Source: Flavobacteriales bacterium CG_4_10_14_0_2_um_filter_35_18 (GTDB lineage: Bacteria > Bacteroidota > Bacteroidia > Flavobacteriales > Flavobacteriaceae). From it: a DNA stretch of 35,464 bases. The stretch lies in contig PFPU01000193.1 of the NCBI GenBank assembly GCA_002793215.1, forward strand, positions 1 through 35,464. The letters run 5' to 3'. Position numbers and translations under genes: made by a program. Positions 1 to 6,797 of this stretch are shown here, in pieces. The notes beneath the pieces were generated by a model. The model was given only the letters and a program-made list of their open reading frames with translations, did no database searches and was not told the origin of the DNA. Each line of letters starts with the position of its first letter. Position 1 is the stretch's first letter.

Positions 1-97
1 AGAGCCTTTTGGTATGGCACTAATAAATTACTGATGAATGCATTGTTCTTTGCTAAAATGATGTAGTTATTGGTCAGCTTAAAAAAACACACCACAA

Positions 98-1225
98 ATG
101 ACAAAAAAAGACGTTAAAACCAACTTACTAAACCATTCAGAAGCAAAAGTTAGACTTCTTGGAGAGTATCTAAAAAAATACCTGAACATTATTTGTAATG
201 ACGGTTATACAAAAAGAATTAAAATTTATGACCTATTCTGCGGAGAAGGACTATATGAAAATGGTGGAGAAGGAAGCCCGCTTGTAACAATGCGACAAGT
301 AAAAGATATTCATTTCTTAAATGTTGCCAAGTTTTCAAGCATACCAAAGATTGATTGCCACTTTAACGACATTGAAGAAAGAAAAGTAAAGAAAGTTGAA
401 CAGTCTTTGAAAGATAAATCATTGTATTATCCTGAAATTGGCGACTTACAATTTTCAACAGAAGATTACCAAGTTCAATATGAAAATCTACTTGCACAAC
501 TTCCTAAATTAAAGAAACTCAATCAAAAAGCATTCATTTTCATTGACCCTTACGAATACAAGCATATTAAAGCAAGTCAGATTAAAAATTTAATGTCCAA
601 AGGAAATTCCGAAGTTCTTTTGTGGCTACCGACACAGTTTATGTATCGTTTTGCAAGTAACGGAACACCTGAAGCTCTAAAAGATTTTATCACTGAAATA
701 ATTCCAAATTTTAATGAATGGAGACCTGGTAATGTTTGGAATTTCATATCAGAATTGAAGCAAGGATTTCAAAATTTTTTAGGTAGTAGTTTCTTTGTTG
801 ACACTTTCACTATTCAAAAAGATACAAACACTGTATTTTGTTTGTTCTTTTTCACTTCTCACATAAAAGGATTTGAGAAAATGTTAGAAGCTAAATGGGA
901 AATTGACACAGAATATGGTAAAGGGTGGGATTATGCAGGTAATACGCTAAGTCTATTTCACGAATACAAAACAAACCCACTTGAAACAAAACTGAAAGAA
1001 TATTTGAAAGAAAAGAAGCGTTATAATGGTGAAGTATATGAGTTTACATTAAGACAAGGATTTTTACCAAAACATACAAATGAAATATTTTATAATTGGC
1101 GAAATGATGGAAAACTATCAGTTACGAAATCAGATGGAACTGAAGTTAAAAATAAAAAACATACCTACCTTGGTTATAAATACTATAGGGTTGAATTTCA
1201 AAAAGCACAATTTAAACTAAAATAA
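98..1225 (+). CDS. tcmP: Three-Cys-motif partner protein TcmP
   Basis: The protein is 375 residues and is followed after one base by a DUF5131 three-Cys protein, the pairing that defines the TcmP family. In the sequence I see a Rossmann methyltransferase-like signature: DLFCGEG at residues 45-51 (motif I-like), an acidic FND at 89-91 after a hydrophobic strand, and FIDPY at 148-152, reminiscent of the DPPY-type motif IV of nucleic-acid methyltransferases. The C-terminal 90 residues (KEKKRYNGEVYEF onwards) look like a winged-helix-type segment with basic residues. No signal peptide or membrane segment is seen, so it is probably cytosolic. The biochemical role of the family is not established to my knowledge; methyltransferase activity is inference. 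The start ATG at 98 is the first good one and no TAnnTTTG promoter is visible upstream, consistent with a mobile cassette read from outside. Confidence 0.85.
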   Translation: MTKKDVKTNLLNHSEAKVRLLGEYLKKYLNIICNDGYTKRIKIYDLFCGEGLYENGGEGSPLVTMRQVKDIHFLNVAKFSSIPKIDCHFNDIEERKVKKVEQSLKDKSLYYPEIGDLQFSTEDYQVQYENLLAQLPKLKKLNQKAFIFIDPYEYKHIKASQIKNLMSKGNSEVLLWLPTQFMYRFASNGTPEALKDFITEIIPNFNEWRPGNVWNFISELKQGFQNFLGSSFFVDTFTIQKDTNTVFCLFFFTSHIKGFEKMLEAKWEIDTEYGKGWDYAGNTLSLFHEYKTNPLETKLKEYLKEKKRYNGEVYEFTLRQGFLPKHTNEIFYNWRNDGKLSVTKSDGTEVKNKKHTYLGYKYYRVEFQKAQFKLK

Positions 1226-1226
1226 A

Positions 1227-1958
1227 ATGGCACAATCAAGTATAGAATGGACTGAAATGACTTGGAACCCAACAACGGGTTGCGACAAAATTTCAGCGGG
1301 ATGTAAATTCTGTTATGCAGAAGTTATGTCAAAGCGTTTACAAGCAATGGGTGTTGAGAAATACAAAAACAATTTTGAAATAACCATTCACGAAGTCGAA
1401 TTACAAACGCCATATACTTGGAAAAAACCAAAGGTAGTTTTTGTAAACTCTATGAGTGATTTGTTTCACAAAGACGTTCCAATTGACTTTATTAAGAAAA
1501 TATTTAAAGTAATGAAGGAAAATCCGCAACACGTTTTTCAGGTATTAACTAAGAGAGCGGACATTTTAAGATACTATGACAGTGAAGGTTGGTTAGATTG
1601 GACACATAACATTTGGATGGGTGTTTCAGTAGAGAACAATAAAGTAACCAAAAGAATTGATTTACTACGTGAGACAGGAGCAAGAGTTAAATTCCTTTCT
1701 TGTGAGCCATTGATTGGAGTAATTCCCAATATGAATTTGACAGGCATAGATTGGGTAATTGTTGGTGGAGAAAGCGGTCGTAAGCCGAGACCTATGAAAG
1801 AAGAATGGGTATCAGACATAAAAAATCAATGTATAAATGCAGACATTGCATTTTTCTTCAAGCAATGGGGCGGGACAAACAAGAAGAAAACAGGACGACT
1901 TTTGGAAGGCAAGACTTGGGATGAAATGCCAGAAGTTGAATTGCATAAAAATGTATAG
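1227..1958 (+). CDS. DUF5131 (phage Gp37/Gp68) three-Cys-motif protein
   Basis: The 243-residue protein begins with the family hallmark WTEMTWNPTTGC and then C19-x6-C26-x2-C29, a three-cysteine cluster that resembles a stretched radical-SAM CxxxCxxC motif. Further family-type blocks are KPKVVFVNSMSDLFH, FQVLTKRAD, WMGVSVEN, FLSCEPLIG and WVIVGGESG, followed by FFFKQWGG near the C-terminus; the alternating strands suggest a TIM-barrel like radical SAM enzymes. It starts one base after the tcmP stop, so the two are almost certainly translated together. The Fe-S cluster and SAM chemistry are inferred from the cysteines, and the substrate is unknown. A nucleic acid is a reasonable guess because the partner resembles a methyltransferase. 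Confidence 0.88.
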   Translation: MAQSSIEWTEMTWNPTTGCDKISAGCKFCYAEVMSKRLQAMGVEKYKNNFEITIHEVELQTPYTWKKPKVVFVNSMSDLFHKDVPIDFIKKIFKVMKENPQHVFQVLTKRADILRYYDSEGWLDWTHNIWMGVSVENNKVTKRIDLLRETGARVKFLSCEPLIGVIPNMNLTGIDWVIVGGESGRKPRPMKEEWVSDIKNQCINADIAFFFKQWGGTNKKKTGRLLEGKTWDEMPEVELHKNV

Positions 1959-1966
1959 ACAAAAAA

Positions 1967-2107
1967 GCCGAACCGATAACAGCACCTATCCAAAAGTGGT
2001 GGTTCAGTGGTTAAATCAAGCTTTGTACTTCTATCAAAGTTTCTGCTTGGTTGACAGTGAAATGCTTAAAAATCGCCACCTTCGGGTAGCTGCAAAACGA
2101 TAACTCC
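1967..2107 (+). repeat. attC-like long imperfect palindrome at cassette end
   Basis: A roughly 130-base stretch directly after the DUF5131 gene folds back on itself. Paired elements: CAGC (1980-1983) with GCTG (2089-2092), CC.AA.GTGG (1990-1999) with CCACCTTCGG (2076-2085) with bulges, CAAGC (2017-2021) with GCTTG (2045-2049), and TTTG (2022-2025) with CAAA (2035-2038) around a 9-base loop. The heptamer CGATAAC occurs as a direct repeat at both ends (1974-1980 and 2098-2104). Size and asymmetric bulges resemble an integron attC site; GCCGAAC at 1967 is one mismatch from RYYYAAC, but the 3' end lacks a clean GTTRRRY. A MITE with a 7-base target duplication is the main alternative. Confidence 0.5.
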
Positions 2108-2167
2108 TTTTCAAAAAACTTAAGTTTTAGGTTTAGAGAATTTACTCAATAAATATCAACTAAAATC

Positions 2168-2201
2168 AAGAAATCCGAAGCCCCCCAGCTCCGGATTTCT
2201 T
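2168..2201. terminator. Strong hairpin between convergent genes
   Basis: AAGAAATCCG (2168-2177) is perfectly complementary to CGGATTTCTT (2192-2201), around a C-rich 14-base loop. It lies between the plus-strand cassette and the minus-strand gene ending at 2268, so it is placed to stop transcription in both directions. There is no long T tract after the stem, so the terminator call is moderate. The remaining bases from 2108 to 2267 show nothing else I can support. Confidence 0.5.
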
Positions 2202-2267
2202 TGAAGTTGAAAAACTTCATTTTGCAATCTTAAATAATACTACTATGAAATAAATTACTATTTTTAA

Positions 2268-2795
2268 TTACCAATCTTCACCATTACTAATTCCCATAAT
2301 GAAGTTGTATAATGACAAGGTTTTTTCATTAAATTTCTTTTCAATTCCGGCAACTGCACCGTCATAATTGTATTTTACACTGCCATCAAATTTTTTAAAT
2401 AAATCTTTATAGGAGGTTGAAAGTTGCACTCCATTCTTTTCAAAATTTCCTAATTCATACACTATTTTATAACGACTATCTTTAAATTCAATTTTTAACG
2501 TGTATTCCATATCATAATTAGTATCCGTACCAATTCTGTTTGGGGTCCACACTTTAGGCTCTACGGCTTTAATGGTCAACTCCTTATTTTCTAAATTAGC
2601 AACAATTACATCATCGGGGTTTTCATAATTTTTTTCTAACCAATTAATGGTTTTTTCATAAAGCTTTGAAGCAGTAAGCATATTGGTGTTGATAATGGCA
2701 GGTTCAATTCCCTTTGGAGTGAGTTCTAAGCTTGGCACTTGACTAAAGGCGACTGAACTTGTAAAGAGCGCGATAAGAATTAAATTTTTCATCAT
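2268..2795 (-). CDS. Secreted DUF4468-like protein of unknown function
   Basis: A 175-residue protein with a signal peptide (MMKNLILIALFTSSVAFSQ) cut near residue 19, hence periplasmic or outer-membrane associated. The body has the pattern of DUF4468 domains (TBP-like fold) of Bacteroidota: a tyrosine-rich helix with NWLEKNY, then a strand-rich part with NKELTIKAV, YTLKIEFKDSRYKIVYELGNF, and a C-terminal helix. Function of that family is unknown. It is transcribed away from the TSUP permease gene with about 200 bases between the two starts. No cysteine lipobox is present. The domain call rests on pattern memory only. Confidence 0.55.
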   Translation of the reverse strand: MMKNLILIALFTSSVAFSQVPSLELTPKGIEPAIINTNMLTASKLYEKTINWLEKNYENPDDVIVANLENKELTIKAVEPKVWTPNRIGTDTNYDMEYTLKIEFKDSRYKIVYELGNFEKNGVQLSTSYKDLFKKFDGSVKYNYDGAVAGIEKKFNEKTLSLYNFIMGISNGEDW

Positions 2796-2994
2796 TTTAG
2801 ATTTTAAGGTTATTATTTTTATTTTTTTGATGCTACAAAGTTGGCAACAATTAAAAATGACTACAAGCGTAAAAAAGAGTAAATTATAAATTACCAGATT
2901 TTACTTAGCTCATCGGGTGCAAATAAATCGCTTTCAAATTTTAAATAGTCGCCATCATAATCGCATTTTAATTATATTTACACTTTCAAAAAAT

Positions 2995-3744
2995 ATGACT
3001 TTTCCATTCGATTTAATAACACTTATCATTATTGGCTTTATTGCTGGATTCATCAATATTTTAGCTGGCGGTGGCTCTCTCTTAACTTTACCTGTATTAA
3101 TATTTTTGGGGCTTCCCCCTACTATGGCGAATGGAACCAACCGAATTTCTATTTTAGTGCAAAATATTTTTTCCGTTGCCGGATTTAAAAGTAAAGGCGT
3201 TTCCGAATTTCCGTTTTCCATTTATATTGCTATTTCTGCCTTTTTTGGAGCGATTATCGGCGCAAATATCGCCGTAGATATTAAAGGCGACCTCTTTAAT
3301 AAAATTCTAGCCATTATCATGGTTTTGGTCGTAATTTATATGCTTATCAATCCAAAAATCACCCCATTACACCAAGAGCGCACTAAGGGCGTTTATTTTT
3401 GGACGAGCATTTTAGTCTTTTTTTTAATTGGCATTTACGGCGGGTTTATTCAGGCGGGTGTTGGGTTTATCATCATCTTGGCGCTTTCGGGTATCAACCA
3501 TTTCACCTTAATAAAAACCAATGCCATTAAAGTTTTTGTGGCTTTAGTTTACAGTTTGTCTTCCATTGCCGTTTTTTCTTATTCGGGTTTTATAGATTGG
3601 AAATACGGCTTGTATCTTTCTATCGGTAACGCTTTTGGCGGATGGATTTCCAGCCGATGGCAAGTTAAAAAAGGCGACGGATTTATTCGGCTCTTTTTAA
3701 TTGTGATGATTGTAGTGATGGCCATTAAACTCTGGTTTTTCTAA
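2995..3744 (+). CDS. TSUP family permease (TauE/SafE-like)
   Basis: The 249-residue integral membrane protein has about eight hydrophobic segments and the TSUP/TauE-SafE signatures: GFIAGFINILAGGGSLLTLP at the N-terminus, NGTNRISILVQN shortly after, and in the second half GIYGGFIQAGVGFIIILAL, the mirrored repeat typical of this family. Members move sulfite, sulfoacetate or other anions across the inner membrane; the substrate here cannot be told. I place the start at ATG 2995, 26 codons inside the longest reading frame, because the upstream residues are basic, unconserved-looking and lie before the first membrane helix. It lies upstream of aroC in the same direction, but aroC has its own promoter. 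Confidence 0.85.
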   Translation: MTFPFDLITLIIIGFIAGFINILAGGGSLLTLPVLIFLGLPPTMANGTNRISILVQNIFSVAGFKSKGVSEFPFSIYIAISAFFGAIIGANIAVDIKGDLFNKILAIIMVLVVIYMLINPKITPLHQERTKGVYFWTSILVFFLIGIYGGFIQAGVGFIIILALSGINHFTLIKTNAIKVFVALVYSLSSIAVFSYSGFIDWKYGLYLSIGNAFGGWISSRWQVKKGDGFIRLFLIVMIVVMAIKLWFF

Positions 3745-3768
3745 ACAAAATTTTTTAAAATTTAATCT

Positions 3769-3776
3769 TACATTTG
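3769..3776 (+). promoter_or_regulatory. TAnnTTTG -7 box for aroC
   Basis: TACATTTG matches the Bacteroidota -7 consensus exactly and sits 25 bases before the aroC ATG at 3802. No clear -33 TTG was assigned. Confidence 0.6.
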
Positions 3777-3801
3777 TCTTTTAAGAAAAAAACAAAAAGA
3801 A

Positions 3802-4869
3802 ATGGCAGGAAATACTTTTGGAACACTTTTTAAACTCACCACCTTTGGAGAATCTCACGGCGAAGCCATTGGTGGCATTATTGATGGATGCCCTGCCGGA
3901 TTAACACTCAATTTTGACGCCATTCAATTTGAGATGAATCGACGAAAACCCGGGCAGTCTAAAATAGTTACCCAGCGCAAAGAAGCCGATGAAGTACTGT
4001 TTTTATCGGGCATTTTTGAAGGAAAAACCACCGGCACGCCAATTGGCTTTATGATAAAAAACACCAATCAAAAATCAAAAGATTATAAACATAATGACGA
4101 TGTGTTTCGCCCTTCGCACGCCGATTTTACCTATTTTAAAAAGTATGGCATCCGCGATTATCGCGGTGGCGGACGAACCTCGGCTCGCGAAACAGCCAAT
4201 TGGGTTGTTGCCGGTGCTATTGCCAAACAGCTGTTAAAAAATATCAGCATTCAAGCTTACACCTCATCAGTTGGGGATTTATTTTTGGTAAAACCCTATC
4301 AGGAGCTCGATTTATCACAAACCGAAACCAACAGCGTCCGTTGTCCGGATGCGTTGATTGCCAAGGCGATGATTGAAAAAATTGAAGCCATTAAAAAGTG
4401 TGGTGATACCATTGGAGGCACCATTACGTGCGTGATAAAAAATGTGCCCATAGGTTTAGGAGAACCTATTTTTGATAAATTACATGCCGCCTTAGGCAAG
4501 GCAATGCTCAGCATCAATGCCGTAAAAGGTTTTGAATATGGCAGTGGCTTTTGTGGTGCACAAATGACTGGTTCACAACACAACGATTTATTTAATACCG
4601 ATGGTACAACAAAAACCAATCTTTCGGGAGGCATTCAGGGCGGTATTAGCAATGGCATGCCTATTTATTTTCGCGTCGCTTTTAAACCCGTTGCCACCAT
4701 TTTACAAAAACAAGAAACCATCAACAGTTTAGGAACCAAAGTAGAAATTCAAGGCAAAGGACGCCACGACCCTTGCGTGGTTCCGCGCGCCGTACCCATT
4801 GTAGAAGCAATGGCTGCACTGGTTTTAGCCGATTTTTACTTGTTGCATAAAACCCAAACCAACTTCTAA
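3802..4869 (+). CDS. aroC: Chorismate synthase
   Basis: AroC converts 5-enolpyruvylshikimate-3-phosphate to chorismate with reduced FMN, the last shared step of aromatic biosynthesis. The 355-residue length is normal. Family signatures are all present: [18 protein letters not shown] at the N-terminus (H19), [30 protein letters not shown] followed by [10 protein letters not shown], and [20 protein letters not shown] near the C-terminus. It is cytosolic. It has its own -7 box and ends one base before the stop of the oppositely oriented kinase-like gene, so the two 3' ends abut with no terminator visible between them. Confidence 0.97.
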   Translation: MAGNTFGTLFKLTTFGESHGEAIGGIIDGCPAGLTLNFDAIQFEMNRRKPGQSKIVTQRKEADEVLFLSGIFEGKTTGTPIGFMIKNTNQKSKDYKHNDDVFRPSHADFTYFKKYGIRDYRGGGRTSARETANWVVAGAIAKQLLKNISIQAYTSSVGDLFLVKPYQELDLSQTETNSVRCPDALIAKAMIEKIEAIKKCGDTIGGTITCVIKNVPIGLGEPIFDKLHAALGKAMLSINAVKGFEYGSGFCGAQMTGSQHNDLFNTDGTTKTNLSGGIQGGISNGMPIYFRVAFKPVATILQKQETINSLGTKVEIQGKGRHDPCVVPRAVPIVEAMAALVLADFYLLHKTQTNF

Positions 4870-4870
4870 A

Positions 4871-5614
4871 TTACAAACCAACACGCTTTTTTAAAGCCGC
4901 TTTTTTAAGTCTTTTATTAGCCGAAATATGACAAGCATTTAGCATATCGGCATAAACTTCTTCATAATCTTTATTGCACAGTCCTGCGTATTCTAGGGCG
5001 ATGATTTCAATCATTTCATCAGTGAGTGACAAGCGCGCAAAATTTTGAATGCGTTTTTGATAATTTAAGTGCCCAAATTTCATCCGGTTTAAATCAACTA
5101 AATAAAACTGATAAATCCCTTTTTTTTGTTTGATAATCAAGGTGTTTCCGGGTGAATGGTCAATAAAATAGATATCGTTTACCTGCAAATTATAGGTGAA
5201 TTTTGTAAACTGTTGCAAAATGGTTAGCCTATCAGGATAATTAGGATCATTAATTAATTCTCTAAAAGTCAAATCGTAATTTAAGGCTTCCGAAATGTAA
5301 AAGCTATCTAACAAAAATAAGGCTGTTTTATGTTCTGCAAAAGCAATTGGTTTAGGCGTTGAAACCCCCATATCAAGTAGCTTATTGGCATATTCAAACG
5401 AGCGTTGTGCCTTCGATTTTCTAAAAAACCGGTAGGCTATTTTATTGATTAAATGCGGAATCTTAAAAATCTTAACATTCCAATTTTCACGCTCATTTTC
5501 GATGGCTTTAATAGTATTTCTACCTTTATATATCGTTATTCCTGTGTTGTTTACGTTATTTAACACCTTTACAACCGCTTCTTTTTTATAAGGGGCTGAA
5601 ACTACAATTTCCAT
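4871..5614 (-). CDS. WaaP/Kdo-kinase-like LPS kinase family protein
   Basis: A 247-residue protein with a compact protein-kinase-like fold. A catalytic-loop-like IDHSPGN occurs at residues 151-157 (D152, N157) and a DFG-equivalent VDLNRMKF at 173-180 (D174, N176). NVKIF around K48 may hold the ATP-binding lysine. These fit the lipopolysaccharide kinase (Kdo/WaaP) family, which phosphorylates core sugars of LPS at the cytoplasmic face of the inner membrane. The acceptor in this organism is unknown. No signal peptide. It is transcribed alone, convergent with aroC. A RIO or other atypical kinase is less likely given the DHSPGN block. Confidence 0.75.
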   Translation of the reverse strand: MEIVVSAPYKKEAVVKVLNNVNNTGITIYKGRNTIKAIENERENWNVKIFKIPHLINKIAYRFFRKSKAQRSFEYANKLLDMGVSTPKPIAFAEHKTALFLLDSFYISEALNYDLTFRELINDPNYPDRLTILQQFTKFTYNLQVNDIYFIDHSPGNTLIIKQKKGIYQFYLVDLNRMKFGHLNYQKRIQNFARLSLTDEMIEIIALEYAGLCNKDYEEVYADMLNACHISANKRLKKAALKKRVGL

Positions 5615-5706
5615 ACTTCAAAATTATTTCACAAAATAACGGATTTTTTTTAGCAATAACTAGTCGAGTGTTTAAAAGCTTTTAGAATTTATCAAGCATA
5701 ATTTCT

Positions 5707-5714
5707 TAGTTTTG
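5707..5714 (+). promoter_or_regulatory. TAnnTTTG -7 box for cyclophilin-FKBP gene
   Basis: TAGTTTTG is an exact match to the Bacteroidota -7 consensus, 20 bases before the ATG at 5735. Confidence 0.6.
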
Positions 5715-5734
5715 CAAACTAAACTAAAAAACTT

Positions 5735-6667
5735 ATGAAAGACGGATTATACGCACAATTTAACACCACAAAAGGGGCTATTTTAATTCAATTAGAATTT
5801 GAAAAAACACCTGGAACCGTTGGAAACTTTGTTGCCTTGGCTTCTGGAACTATCGAAAATAGTGCAAAACCTCAGGGAACACCCTATTATAATGGTTTAA
5901 AATTCCACCGCGTTATCGAAAATTTTATGATTCAAGGCGGCTGTCCACAAGGAACGGGAACTGGCAACCCCGGCTATCAATTTGCTGACGAATTTCACCC
6001 CGAACTCAAACACAACAAACCTGGAATTTTGTCAATGGCTAACGCCGGTCCTGGCACAAATGGCAGCCAGTTTTTTATCACCCATATCGCTACCGATTGG
6101 CTTGACGGCAAACATACCGTTTTTGGTCACGTGGTTGAGGGTCAAGAAATTGTAAATGCCATTAAGCAAAATGACCTTATTGAAAGCGTTGACATCATCC
6201 GTCAAGGAAAAGCAGCCGAAGCCTTTAATGCCATCGAAGCTTTTCGAACTTTTGAAGGGGCACGCGAAAAACGCCAAGCCCTTGCTAAAGCTCAAGCCGA
6301 AAAGGAATTAGCCACCATTACCAAAGACTTTAACAGGACAAATAGTGGCTTATTTTACAAAATTACCAAACCAACCGAAGGCAAAAAAGCTTCAAAAGGT
6401 GATCGCGTTTCGGTTCATTATGAAGGTAAATTATTGAACAGAACTATTTTCGATTCTTCCTTTAAACGCAATGAACCCATTGATTTTAAATTGGGTATCG
6501 GACAAGTTATCGCAGGTTGGGATGAGGGCATTCAACTGTTAAAAGTAGGCGAAGAAGCTACTTTTGTTATCCCATCTAACTTGGCTTATGGCAGTCAAGG
6601 CGCTGGCGGTGTTATTCCGCCTAATGCAGCGCTAATTTTTAAAGTGGCCTTGGTTAAAATCAACTAG
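5735..6667 (+). CDS. Cyclophilin-FKBP dual peptidyl-prolyl isomerase
   Basis: A 310-residue fusion of two unrelated prolyl isomerase folds. Residues 5-157 are a cyclophilin: FHRVIENFMIQGG (R59, F64, M65, Q67), GPGTNGSQFFIT (F113) and WLDGKHTVFG (W122, H127), so catalytic and cyclosporin-contact residues are kept. Residues 160-200 form a charged, Ala/Glu/Lys-rich helical linker. Residues 205-309 are an FKBP domain: VHYEGKL (Y229), IFDSSF (D240), VIAGWDEG (V258, I259, W262), LAYG (Y285), and GVIPPNAALIF. No signal peptide is present, so the protein is probably cytosolic and helps protein folding. It has its own -7 box and a strong terminator downstream, so it is a single-gene unit. Confidence 0.95.
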   Translation: MKDGLYAQFNTTKGAILIQLEFEKTPGTVGNFVALASGTIENSAKPQGTPYYNGLKFHRVIENFMIQGGCPQGTGTGNPGYQFADEFHPELKHNKPGILSMANAGPGTNGSQFFITHIATDWLDGKHTVFGHVVEGQEIVNAIKQNDLIESVDIIRQGKAAEAFNAIEAFRTFEGAREKRQALAKAQAEKELATITKDFNRTNSGLFYKITKPTEGKKASKGDRVSVHYEGKLLNRTIFDSSFKRNEPIDFKLGIGQVIAGWDEGIQLLKVGEEATFVIPSNLAYGSQGAGGVIPPNAALIFKVALVKIN

Positions 6668-6686
6668 TTACAATATATTTTTCGAT

Positions 6687-6719
6687 AAAAGCGACTTAAA
6701 TAACAAAGTCGCTTTTTTT
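6687..6719 (+). terminator. Rho-independent terminator of cyclophilin-FKBP gene
   Basis: AAAGCGACTT (6688-6697) pairs perfectly with AAGTCGCTTT (6706-6715) around an 8-base loop, followed by a T run to 6719. It begins about 20 bases after the stop codon. Confidence 0.85.
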
Positions 6720-6797
6720 ATTCTACCACTTCAAAATAGGAATGATTTTTGTTACAATAAGTGAGATGAATTTTATTACACAACCTAATTTTTTACA

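Noticed and set aside
1..97. A possible upstream attC half-site around GTTATTGG (65-72)
   Set aside because: I could not find the paired arms or a clean GTTRRRY core in positions 1-97, and the window starts too close to judge. Nothing else could be supported in this stretch.
1837..2103. Open plus-strand frame running from inside the DUF5131 gene through the palindrome
   Set aside because: It is out of frame with the real gene, starts inside it, and its downstream half is the imperfect palindrome, so it looks like chance.
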